From Hyalangium versicolor (GTDB taxonomy: Bacteria > Myxococcota > Myxococcia > Myxococcales > Myxococcaceae), in contig NZ_JAHXBF010000022.1 in assembly GCF_020103695.1 (NCBI RefSeq), forward strand, positions 176,776 through 240,775: a stretch of DNA of 64,000 bases, written 5' to 3'. A program made the translations under genes and the position numbers. Each line of letters opens with the position of its first letter. Within the stretch, counting starts at the first letter, position 1. This document shows, in pieces, positions 42,601-48,308 of the stretch. The notes beneath the pieces were generated by a model, which saw only the letters and a list, made by a program, of their open reading frames with translations, did not search any database and was not told the origin of the DNA.

Positions 42601-44806
42601 GGTCGCTGGCCGAGGCGCCCGGGTCGGTGAACGCCGTGGCGCACTCCAGGCCCATGGAGGGCTCGCCAAGGAGCGTCAGCGTCGGCACCAGCGTGTCAGA
42701 CACCGTCACCGAGCGCGCGGACGAAGTGCCCACGTTGCCGGACGGGTCCGTCGCCTTATAGGTGATGCTGTAGCTACCCGGCACCTTCAGGTCGAGATTG
42801 CTGTTGAGGACCGACGCCACCAGGGCCCCAGCGCACAAGTCGTCGGCCGTGGCGCCCAGATCGGTGAAGGTGCCACCACACTCTGCAGTCAGGGTCGTCG
42901 GGGCGATGGGCGTGACGGTGGGCTTCAACCTGTCACGCACGAAGATGGTGCGGGTCATCTCATCGGCAGGGTGACCAGCCCCGTCCTTCACGTTGTAGCG
43001 GAGCACGTAGTCGCCCACCGCCGCCGAGTTCACGGACCCGGTCGTCACGACATTGAGCGGGCCGTCGCACTGGTCGGCCGCCGTGGCACCCTGGTCGGTG
43101 TAGGCGTCGCGGCACTCAATGGTCGTGTCCATGCCATTGCGCGTGATGACCGGCTTGAGCGTGTCGGACACGGTGACCTTGCGCTGAACGGTCGCGGACT
43201 GGTTACCGGACGAGTCCGTCGCGTAGTAGCTCAGGGTGTAGAGGCTGGGCACGCCCATGTTCACCGTGCCCGACTTGGTGATGGCACTCTGCGGCAGCGG
43301 GCCCTCGCACAGGTCGCTCGCGGTCGCGCCATCATCGGTGTACGTGCCGCCCTTGACGCACTCCAGCGTCTGGTTCGGCGAGCCGCTCAGGGCCACCGTC
43401 GGCAGCACCTTGTCCGTCACCGTCACCTTGGCTTCGCACGAAGCCTGGTTGCCCGCGTCATCCGTGCACGTCAGCGTGACCATCGTCTCGCCAATGCTGT
43501 ACGGGCCCGCCGGGCTCTGAACGCAGCCCGCCAGATCGCCGTCCGGATCGTTGGAGCCGTTGTTGATGTCGGCCGTCATGCCGCAGGTGTTCGTCACCTG
43601 CACCGACCGAGCGGCGCACAGCGCCACCGGCGGGTTGTTGTTCGACGGGATGTCGGGAATCTTGCAGAACGAGCTGCACGCGCCGATGTTGGCGCTGGTG
43701 TCACCGGTGCGGCCGTTATGGCCGCCGTTGTCGCACTCCTCGCCCTGGTCGACGTCCGTATGGCCGTCGCCGCACCAGTGCATCTGGCACGACCACGAGC
43801 AGAGCGCGTCGGGGCTCTGGCTGCCGTCGTTGGGAGCGCCGTTGATGCCGTCACCCAGGTCGCATCCCTCGGAGACAAGGAGAGGATCCTGCGAAGTCAG
43901 GGGAGCGTTGGGGGTACCGCACCCGCCGCCAAGCGGCATGGCTCCGCGCACGATGACGTACGGCGTGCCCGTGTAGGGCGTCTCGTTGCCCGGGTCGATG
44001 CTGTAATCGATGTAGTGTCGCTCGCCCGGCAGCGGGTCTCCAGACGAGTTCACCGCGATCGCCGCATACGAGAAGGTGTGGTCCGGGTACTTCGTGAAGA
44101 CCGTCCGCGTCGCGCACGCGTCATTGCCCACGAGCGCCCAGTCCCACGTGTCGGTGGACATGATGCTGTTGTACATCTCGAACATGTGCTCGGTGTCCGC
44201 ACATGTCGACAGGCCCTGGACCTGGAATTCGCCGAACGGCTCCAGCAGTTCCACATGCGTCGGGGCGGCGGCATCCTGGTAGGCGCAGCCCAGCGAGACG
44301 TACATACCGGTCAGGTACTGCACCGAGTTCAGCGCGAACTTCACGCCGTTGTACACCAGCTGGTCCACACCGTTGCTGGAAGGGTTTGAAGCGATGATGG
44401 CGACGTCACCATCGATGATGGGGCCCCAGGTCTTGCGGTTGTTGATGGCCGCCTGGAACGCCGCGGACCCGCTCTCGCACGCCGCGTCGCCGATGATGAT
44501 GGCCTTGTAGGACATGAACTGCGTGGCCGTCATCGTGTTCCACTGTGCCGGAGTCACGACTTCGATCTGAGTGGCGGAGTTGGCAGCCTGAACCGCTGCG
44601 GCCTCCTTGCTGTTGGCGCCTCCATCCACGGTGCTGCTCAGGATCAGCACCTTGTTGGTGCTACGAACGTCCTGACGTGTCGTGCGCGTGCTCGCCGGGG
44701 CGACGTCAGGCGGTGGCGCACCTTCCTTTTGGTCGCAGGAGCTGGCCGCCAAGGCGACCACCACCAGCGCTGCTCCCCATACGCCTTTGAGTTTCATGCT
44801 GTACAT
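36686..44806 (-). CDS. Giant lipoprotein with about 26 DUF5011-type Ig-like repeats
   Basis: 2,706 residues. Lipobox LAASSC (Cys24). Residues ~50-290 form a Rossmann-like globular region (KVLILSSTVDGG; YKAIIIGDAACESG; GDVAIIASNPSSNG). Next is a cysteine-rich segment of the myxobacterial disulfide-repeat type (CGDGHTDVDQGEECDNGG), then one HYR domain. About 26 repeats of ~78-80 residues follow (ECGxxYxDPGATAxDxCxGxL ... SGSVN ... YxITYSVTDxxGH ... RTVTVxDxxxPT). The end is a ~130-residue module shared with the protein at 48309-52739. It is anchored in the outer membrane and probably stretches outward as an adhesin or matrix fibre. It is divergent from the pilin locus. Confidence 0.9.
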   Translation of the reverse strand: MYSMKLKGVWGAALVVVALAASSCDQKEGAPPPDVAPASTRTTRQDVRSTNKVLILSSTVDGGANSKEAAAVQAANSATQIEVVTPAQWNTMTATQFMSYKAIIIGDAACESGSAAFQAAINNRKTWGPIIDGDVAIIASNPSSNGVDQLVYNGVKFALNSVQYLTGMYVSLGCAYQDAAAPTHVELLEPFGEFQVQGLSTCADTEHMFEMYNSIMSTDTWDWALVGNDACATRTVFTKYPDHTFSYAAIAVNSSGDPLPGERHYIDYSIDPGNETPYTGTPYVIVRGAMPLGGGCGTPNAPLTSQDPLLVSEGCDLGDGINGAPNDGSQSPDALCSWSCQMHWCGDGHTDVDQGEECDNGGHNGRTGDTSANIGACSSFCKIPDIPSNNNPPVALCAARSVQVTNTCGMTADINNGSNDPDGDLAGCVQSPAGPYSIGETMVTLTCTDDAGNQASCEAKVTVTDKVLPTVALSGSPNQTLECVKGGTYTDDGATASDLCEGPLPQSAITKSGTVNMGVPSLYTLSYYATDSSGNQSATVQRKVTVSDTLKPVITRNGMDTTIECRDAYTDQGATAADQCDGPLNVVTTGSVNSAAVGDYVLRYNVKDGAGHPADEMTRTIFVRDRLKPTVTPIAPTTLTAECGGTFTDLGATADDLCAGALVASVLNSNLDLKVPGSYSITYKATDPSGNVGTSSARSVTVSDTLVPTLTLLGEPSMGLECATAFTDPGASASDQCYGNLTSAISKTGTVNNKQLGTPQTITYNVKDPKNNAATPVTRTVTVSDTQGPTVTVNGPLSQNVECGGAYADPGASANDACAGALTVTVNSPANPNAPGNYDVTYSATDPSGNTTTSASHRTVTVSDTLAPTLTLLGASPSTLECGGTYTDPGATASDQCAGNITANITKTGSVNAQLPGPYGLHYTVSDGNGHSVSADRTVTVKDTLAPTVTLTGQTTVSVECGGAYNDPGATASDACAGTLAAVPTSTPNANIPNTYNVYYTATDPSGNVGTSATSRTVTVADTLPPTITLNGPANLPQECGVEFNDPGATANDQCVGNLPVTKAGGVNVQVPAAYPLTYSANDGSHTVTTERTVTVSDTQAPTIAISGDLNVTYECGSPYVDQGATANDTCDGNLTNRIVATQTGNQAEPGVFTISYSVTDNAGHQTVSPTQRTVHVNDNAPPTLVLNGSATVALECADPYNDLGAKANDACFGDVSSRITKTGTVNNNQPGSYQVTYNVSDPAGQAAPAVSRTVNVSDTKKPVVTIKGSATATVECGGSYADEGATANDACAGALTAVANTVIDPTAPGNYTVTYSATDPSGNTGVSATGRTVTVADTLPPTIALNGQATMGLECASEFADPGATANDQCSGALPVTKSGSVDQMTPGAYPLHYSATDGANHTISVDRTVNVSDTLPPAITLNGNVNDTFECGTSYVDPGAVGFDACAGTVPVTSTSVGNPNQPGQIIYTYTAKDPSGNSYTSPITRTVTVNDNAPPVLALIGSGTQSQECGSPYTDPGATANDACFGDLTAQITKTGTVNTAQPASYQITYNVTDPSGQSAPAVHRTVNVSDSLAPTINVLGPLSQSVQCGSGPFADPGATANDQCAGDLTAQIVKSGSVNSGAAGNYSITYSVTDPAGHTVTSADTRTVTVVDNLPPTLTLLGNANSGLECGSEFNDPGATANDACAGDLTGQITKSGSVDPKVPATYTVHYSVTDGSNPAVTADRTVTVSDTLPPTLSLNGSPTQSVECGGEYTDPGATATDVCAGNLDAKVQVAGAVNTHQVGNYNVSYTVSDTAGHTAGPVNRAVSVADTLPPTILVNGPTEQAYECGAAYVDPGATANDQCAGDLTSQIVANQVGNPNQPGVFTITYSVTDPAGHSVTSPVVRTVHVNDNAAPTLALNGPALQNLECGSPYVDPGATANDACTGNLTGSIVRSGTVNSNQPNNYVLSYNVTDVAGNSAPTVTRTVHVEDTLNPTITVQGPLNATYECGTEYNDPGATANDACSGDLTSSIVKTTAPVPNQPANFTITYSVTDNAGHTTVSSTQRTVTMNDNLPPSIVLNGPAQQTLECSAGDYVDPGATATDACVGNVPVTVAGSVNMHVNGNYQLRYTAQDTVGNTSPTVTRNVQIIDSVGPAITLNGEAAVKVECKAEYVDQGATAVDVCSPTTTITSTSNVNTAVPNAYLVTYFAKDESGNTTQAVRNVLVEDTTAPVLALKGANPMAAECGVPYVDPGATATDSCQAAAPQVFLDFNGVDITKVDTYTVRYRALDNYGNQSFLERTVNVNDTRGPVISLVGPEYVEIECGTQPPLDATATDLCEGLVPPDRITRTPATLPNVSDPDGADFTVTYTAVDSRGNVSTGNVSRTYHVVDNTPPVLTVNGDMDLFYECTGHAIGNVWQNPGATATDSCQGNVQVHQYNTGDDDGDGIPGDIDPDDFGPGPTTEVEGLYYVQYLAWDDSYKISAAILSVYVQDTLKPVLSLNGPENVQTQCFSPTDDPTDADTEVDIDPDPYVEQGATGDDQCYGDVSPSVIVSGQINKTLPGVYTLRYDVRDGAYNWADYVTRSVEVIDNLSPKLKASPPIKVFPADNGMRTVQLSECSLAWDRCDGYMDIMTKAYDLQVTSNDPANDANDIVVVNNATFQVRAKRTSTNTQRVYTATFKVDDSSVNTTTGTCKVYVPTTTNEPPPTLLAAPPETLAGR
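37068..43418 (-). repeat. Tandem ~235-245-bp repeat array inside the giant lipoprotein gene
   Basis: About 26 in-frame units. Unit conservation peaks at the codons for ECG and DPGATAND; in units 24-26, nearest the 3' end of the gene, the pattern is looser and longer. Sub-types recur in order. Units of a 'DG-H' type (6, 8, 12, 16), units ending in 'VNDNAPP' or 'VNDNAAP' (9, 13, 18) and units with 'CFGD...KTGTVN' (10, 14) suggest that blocks of about four units were copied together. Confidence 0.8.
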
Positions 44807-45222
44807 CCCCCACGGCTTGAAGAACGACTCGGTCTAAAGAACAAAGCGCTCGGCATCCCACGGACCTGCTTTTCACGACTCGAAAGATTCACTCGCAGAC
44901 GGCGATGTGGGCGCAACCGGGGGGCCCGGGACCTTGCGCCACCATCTCCTAGCTGAAAGTTTCACTTCAGCCGTCCCGCAATTTTCCCTTTTAGGCAGAG
45001 CCAAGCAAGTAGATATTTTCTCGGTTTAATCGAATTCCCTGGACTGTCGCAGAGGGGCAGACATGTGCGCACCCAGTCGCAGGTGTTTCGAGCTCCAACT
45101 TCGAGAAACGGTGCGTCACGCCCCGGAGTTCGTGCCGGATGTCGACTCCTGTAAAGGAGTTGCGAGCGGTCGGTGAGTGTGGATCACGCGCCTGGTCCAT
45201 CGGTCCGCCAGTGCCGAAGTGC
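44807..45222. other. Intergenic region upstream of the giant gene and the pilin cassettes
   Basis: No gene is seen. The stretch around 44985-45035 is clearly more AT-rich than its surroundings and may carry promoters. A small hairpin ACTCCT - GTAA - AGGAGT lies at 45145-45160. A weak -24/-12-like element for the giant gene lies on the minus strand at 44913-44928 (GGGC...GGTTGC, spacing 12), but its -24 half is poor. Confidence 0.4.
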
Positions 45223-45311
45223 GTCACCGGCCTGCCCTCCTTCGTCGCTGCTCGTGCGGGGTGCGCGCTGCAACCGCCAGGAATCCCGTGGGCCTGCGGC
45301 GGGCTCGCGCG

Positions 45312-45327
45312 TGGCCCGCTGATTGCT
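45312..45327 (+). promoter_or_regulatory. Sigma-54 promoter of the gutted pilin cassette
   Basis: TGGCCCGCTGATTGCT, differing by one base from the promoters of pilin cassettes 1 and 2; GG/GC spacing is exactly 12. Predicted start near 45338. No pilin gene follows it. Confidence 0.75.
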
Positions 45328-45337
45328 CATGCCCCCC

Positions 45338-45504
45338 GACGCAGCGTCGACGCGTTCTCGCACGACAGATGGGCCGCTCCGAGACCGTCGCCGCCGCTGA
45401 GCTGCTCCATATGAAGGCGGATGACAATAGTAACTGAGCTGAAACTGAGTTGAACGGAGTCTGGACCCCCGAGTGCGGCGAGGCACTCGGGGGTCTTCTC
45501 TTTT
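45338..45504 (+). ncRNA. Candidate small RNA from the gutted pilin cassette
   Basis: A sigma-54 promoter and, ~125 bases later, a strong intrinsic terminator bound a segment with no sizeable reading frame. The longest plausible frame is seven codons starting at 45411. The predicted 5' end coincides with a compact hairpin, CGACGCAGCGTCG (45337-45349). Expected RNA length is about 160 bases. It may be a regulatory RNA or just decayed leader transcription; no expression evidence is available here. Confidence 0.3.
45464..45504 (+). terminator. Intrinsic terminator of the gutted cassette (copy 1 of 3 identical)
   Basis: GACCCCCGAGTGC - GGCGAG - GCACTCGGGGGTC (45464-45495), a perfect 13-bp stem with six-base loop, followed by TTCTCTTTT. 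It lies upstream of pilin 1 and insulates it from upstream transcription. Confidence 0.9.
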
Positions 45505-45651
45505 GCGAACCGCGCGAATGATCCGCTCCCCACTCGCGCCGCGCGGGTTCAACTGCCCAAGGCCGTCACCACTGCCCTGCTTTGTCGCATCTCTCGCGCC
45601 GCGCTCGCTCCAACTCCTCGCAATCTCGTGCGCTTGCCGTGTCGACATGCA

Positions 45652-45667
45652 TGGCCCGCCGATTGCT
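45652..45667 (+). promoter_or_regulatory. Sigma-54 promoter of pilin gene 1
   Basis: TGGCCCGCCGATTGCT, GG/GC spacing 12, predicted start near 45678, 47 bases before the ATG. Myxococcus pilA is known to use sigma-54 with PilR. A conserved block CTGCTTTGTC at 45577-45586 lies about 95 bases upstream of the predicted start and may be the activator site. Confidence 0.88.
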
Positions 45668-45724
45668 CTTGCTGGGACTCGCCGTCCTTCACATCTCCAA
45701 CACAAACCGAGGAGCACACTCATC

Positions 45725-46372
45725 ATGAAGACACTGCACCGACGTCGCCAGGGCTTCACCCTGATCGAGCTGATGATCGTCGTCGCCATCATCGGCATCC
45801 TGGCCGCCATCGCCATTCCCAACTTCGTCCGCTTCCAGGCGCGCGCCCGACAGTCCGAAGTCACGACCAACCTCAAGAGCCTCTTCACCGGTCTGCGGAC
45901 TCAGCAGCGCAAGCCAGCCGGTTCCATCCGCTCCTCCGGCTTCAGCCCTGAGCGCGGCAACCGTTACAGCTACCACCTCGACAACGACTGCGCCCCCACC
46001 TACGAGGAGCGCTCGAACGTTGACGTCACCCAGAACAACACGGACGCCTGCATCGGCGTGGACCAGTTCAAGTTCCCCAGCTTCCCCGCCTTCTTCAGCG
46101 TGGAGGCGCTGCAAGGCCCTACCTGGAACATGAAGGCCACCAACAATGGCTTGGCTAACGGTGCGGGCATCTACGGCACGCAGGACGACTGGGACTTCCT
46201 GGCCTACGCCGCCGGTGACGTGGACAACACCCCCGCCAACGACAAAGCCGACACCTGGTCCATTGCCTCCTCGGATGCCATGCTCCAAGCGAACTGCCCG
46301 GCCACGGGCTATGCGGAGAACGTCGCCGCCGGTGAGCCCTTCAACATCTACAACGACGTCAACTGCGACTGA
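45725..46372 (+). CDS. pilA: Type IV major pilin (PilA-like), copy 1
   Basis: 215 residues. Type III prepilin signal MKTLHRRRQG, cleaved before FTLIELMIVVAIIGILAAI; Glu5 of the mature protein is present. The first ~55 mature residues are nearly identical in all three copies; PilA-like landmarks GFSPERGNRYSYHLD, WNMKATN, NVAAGEPFNIYNDVNCD follow. Four cysteines could make two disulfides in the globular head. Type IV pili drive S-motility and bind matrix. Start ATG 45725 has GAGGAG upstream; longer frames run back through the leader and are not real. Confidence 0.95.
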   Translation: MKTLHRRRQGFTLIELMIVVAIIGILAAIAIPNFVRFQARARQSEVTTNLKSLFTGLRTQQRKPAGSIRSSGFSPERGNRYSYHLDNDCAPTYEERSNVDVTQNNTDACIGVDQFKFPSFPAFFSVEALQGPTWNMKATNNGLANGAGIYGTQDDWDFLAYAAGDVDNTPANDKADTWSIASSDAMLQANCPATGYAENVAAGEPFNIYNDVNCD

Positions 46373-46398
46373 TACTCAGGTGAGCTGACAAGAGTCTG

Positions 46399-46439
46399 GA
46401 CCCCCGAGTGCGGCGAGGCACTCGGGGGTCTTCTCTTTT
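46399..46439 (+). terminator. Intrinsic terminator after pilin 1 (copy 2 of 3 identical)
   Basis: Same 13-bp stem and loop as at 45464, followed by TTCTCTTTT, 27 bases after the pilin 1 stop codon. Confidence 0.92.
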
Positions 46440-46589
46440 GCGGGCTCGGCTCCTACGCCTCACTCGATTCACGCCGAGCCCTGACTCCATTGCCCAAGGC
46501 TGTCACCCACTGACCTGCTTTGTCATTTCCCTCGCGCCATCCCCGCCCCAACTCCTCGCAATCTCATGCACTTGCTGTTTCACGCTGCA

Positions 46590-46605
46590 TGGCCCGCCGA
46601 TTGCT
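46590..46605 (+). promoter_or_regulatory. Sigma-54 promoter of pilin gene 2
   Basis: TGGCCCGCCGATTGCT, identical to the pilin 1 promoter. The upstream box CTGCTTTGTC recurs at 46515-46524. Predicted start near 46616. Confidence 0.88.
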
Positions 46606-46653
46606 CTTCCCTTTCCTCGCTGTCCTTCACCCACAACTCAAGAGAACATCCTC

Positions 46654-47298
46654 ATGAAGACACACCGCCGCCGCCACGGTTTCACCCTGATCGAGCTGAT
46701 GATCGTCGTCGCCATCATCGGCATCCTGGCCGCCATCGCCATCCCCAACTTCGTCCGCTTCCAGGCCCGCGCCCGCCAGTCCGAAGTCACTACCAACCTC
46801 AAGAGCCTCTTCACCGGTCTGCGGACTCAGCAGCGCAAGCCAGCCGGTTCCATCCGCTCCTCCGGCTTCAGCCCTGAGCGCGGCAACCGTTACAGCTACC
46901 ACCTCGACGACAGCTGCTCCCCCACCTACGAGGACCGCGCAGGCGTCAACACCGTCGAGAACAACACGGACACCTGCATCGGCGTGGACCAGTTCAAGTT
47001 CACCAGCTTCCCTTCCTTCTTCAACGTGGAGGCGCTGTCAGGCCCTACCTGGAACATGAAGGCCACCAACGATGGCATGGCTTCCAGCGCGGGCATCTTC
47101 GGCTCGCAGGACGACTGGGAATTCCTGGCCTACGCCGCCGGTGACGTGGACAACAACCCGGTCAACGACAAAGCCGACACCTGGTCCATCTCCTCTGCGG
47201 ACGGCCAGCTCATGAGCACCTGCCCGGCCACGGGCTATCCGGAGAACGTCGCCGCCGGTGAGCCCTTCAACGTCTACAACGACGTCAACTGCGACTGA
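46654..47298 (+). CDS. pilA: Type IV major pilin (PilA-like), copy 2
   Basis: 214 residues. Prepilin leader MKTHRRRHG, then FTLIE with Glu5. Nearly identical to copy 1 through residue ~75. It differs mainly in the variable loop after HLD (DSCSPTYEDRAGVNTVENN) and in the segment before the C-terminus (SADGQLMSTCPATGYPE). The same four-cysteine plan is kept. It has its own promoter and terminator, so expression can be set independently of the other copies. Confidence 0.95.
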   Translation: MKTHRRRHGFTLIELMIVVAIIGILAAIAIPNFVRFQARARQSEVTTNLKSLFTGLRTQQRKPAGSIRSSGFSPERGNRYSYHLDDSCSPTYEDRAGVNTVENNTDTCIGVDQFKFTSFPSFFNVEALSGPTWNMKATNDGMASSAGIFGSQDDWEFLAYAAGDVDNNPVNDKADTWSISSADGQLMSTCPATGYPENVAAGEPFNVYNDVNCD

Positions 47299-47322
47299 TA
47301 CTCAGATGAGTTGATCAGAGAA

Positions 47323-47362
47323 GACCCCCGAGTGCGGCGAGGCACTCGGGGGTCTTCTCTTT
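47323..47362 (+). terminator. Intrinsic terminator after pilin 2 (copy 3 of 3 identical)
   Basis: Same 13-bp stem and six-base loop, followed by TTCTCTTT, 25 bases after the pilin 2 stop. Confidence 0.92.
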
Positions 47363-47515
47363 GCGGGCTTGGCTGTTCCTGCTCCCCACTCCATTCCCAC
47401 CATGCGCTGTCTCGTCTGCCCAAAGCTGTCACCCACTGCCCTGCTTTGTCATTTCCCTCGCGCAATGCCTGCCCCAACTCCTCGCAATCTCAATCACTTA
47501 CTGTTTCACACTGCA

Positions 47516-47531
47516 TGGCCCGTCGATTGCT
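47516..47531 (+). promoter_or_regulatory. Sigma-54 promoter of pilin gene 3
   Basis: TGGCCCGTCGATTGCT, one base different from copies 1 and 2 in the spacer. The upstream box CTGCTTTGTC recurs at 47441-47450. Predicted start near 47542. Confidence 0.88.
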
Positions 47532-47588
47532 CTTCCTTTTCCTCGCTGTCCTTCACCTCCACCCAACACAACTCAAGGGAGTACGCTT

Positions 47589-48230
47589 ATGAAGACCCAC
47601 CGCCGTCACCATGGCTTCACCCTGATCGAGCTGATGATCGTCGTCGCCATCATCGGCATCCTGGCCGCCATCGCCATTCCCAACTTCGTCCGCTTCCAGG
47701 CCCGCGCCCGACAGTCCGAAGTCACCACCAACCTCAAGAGCCTCTTCACCGGTCTGCGCACCCAGCAGCGTATGCCGCCTGCGGCCATCCGCTCCTCCGG
47801 CTTCAGCCCCGAGCGCGGCAACCGCTACAGCTACCACCTCGACAACGACTGCTCCTCCTACGAGAACCGCTCGGGCGTTGACACCATCCAGAACAACATG
47901 GACACCTGCATCGGCCTGGACCAGTTCAAGTTCCCGAGCTTCCCCGCCTTCTTCACGGTGGAGTCTCTGTCAGGCGCTACCTGGAACATGAAGGCCACCA
48001 GCAATGGGATGGCTTCCAACGCGGGCGTCTTCGGCTCGCAGGACAGCTGGGACTTCCTCGCCTACGGCGCGGGTGACGTGGACAACACCCCGGTCAACGA
48101 TAAGGCCGACACCTGGTCCATTGCCTCTTCGGACGGCCAGCTCCAGGCCACCTGCCCGGCCACTGGTGCTCCGGAGAACGTCGCCGCTGGCGAGCCCTTC
48201 AACGTCTACAATGACGTCAACTGCGACTGA
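47589..48230 (+). CDS. pilA: Type IV major pilin (PilA-like), copy 3
   Basis: 213 residues. Prepilin leader MKTHRRHHG, FTLIE with Glu5. It is the most diverged copy: TQQRMPPAAIRSS instead of TQQRKPAGSIRSS, a shorter variable loop (NDCSSYENRSGVDTIQNN) and ATCPATGAPE near the end. The conserved PilA C-terminal segment NVAAGEPFNVYNDVNCD is intact. All three look functional, so none can be named the only structural pilin from sequence. Confidence 0.95.
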   Translation: MKTHRRHHGFTLIELMIVVAIIGILAAIAIPNFVRFQARARQSEVTTNLKSLFTGLRTQQRMPPAAIRSSGFSPERGNRYSYHLDNDCSSYENRSGVDTIQNNMDTCIGLDQFKFPSFPAFFTVESLSGATWNMKATSNGMASNAGVFGSQDSWDFLAYGAGDVDNTPVNDKADTWSIASSDGQLQATCPATGAPENVAAGEPFNVYNDVNCD

Positions 48231-48249
48231 TCTGAAGGCGGATGAAACA

Positions 48250-48286
48250 AAACGGCCCGTGTCCCTCGACGAGACACGGGCCGTTT
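48250..48286. terminator. Bidirectional terminator between pilin 3 and the propeller/HYR gene
   Basis: AACGGCCCGTGTC (48251-48263) and GACACGGGCCGTT (48273-48285) form a perfect 13-bp stem with a nine-base loop; one more A-T pair extends it. It differs in sequence from the three identical terminators of the cassettes. It lies 20 bases after the pilin 3 stop and 23 bases beyond the convergent gene's stop. Confidence 0.85.
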
Positions 48287-48308
48287 CCCTTCGTGAACGC
48301 GCTCGCGA

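Larger units (their letters stand above)
45223..48245 (+). repeat. Tandem pilin-cassette array: one gutted and three intact units
   Basis: Each unit consists of a leader with conserved blocks (GTCACC..., a TTTGTC-like box, AATC.., TGGCCCG-N4-TTGCT), a pilin gene, and a terminator. The three intact units run 45496-46430, 46431-47354 and 47355-48230 plus flank. The first unit (45223-45495) keeps leader, promoter and terminator but lacks the pilin gene. The 13-mer TGAAGGCGGATGA occurs both in the gutted unit (45412-45424) and right after the third pilin (48233-48245). Confidence 0.75.

Noticed and set aside
37068..43418. Regular ~240-bp repeats considered as a CRISPR or satellite array
   Set aside because: Units are in frame, code for Ig-like domains, and vary like protein repeats; unit size and lack of unique spacers rule out CRISPR.
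37541..44389. A 2,282-codon open frame on the plus strand, opposite the giant lipoprotein gene
   Set aside because: It is a mirror of the repeat gene: it reads as Arg/His/Val/Gly-rich repeats with no domain logic, and stays open because the repeat unit avoids the same codons in every copy.
44913..44928. Possible sigma-54 promoter for the giant lipoprotein gene (minus strand)
   Set aside because: GG/GC spacing is right and TTGC is present, but the -24 half is GGGCCCC in a run of C/G, so it may be chance; mentioned only in the intergenic entry.
45473..45724. N-terminal extensions of the three pilin frames back through their leaders
   Set aside because: The extensions contain the promoter and terminator sequences, and the prepilin signal with its ribosome site starts at 45725 (46654 and 47589 for the others).
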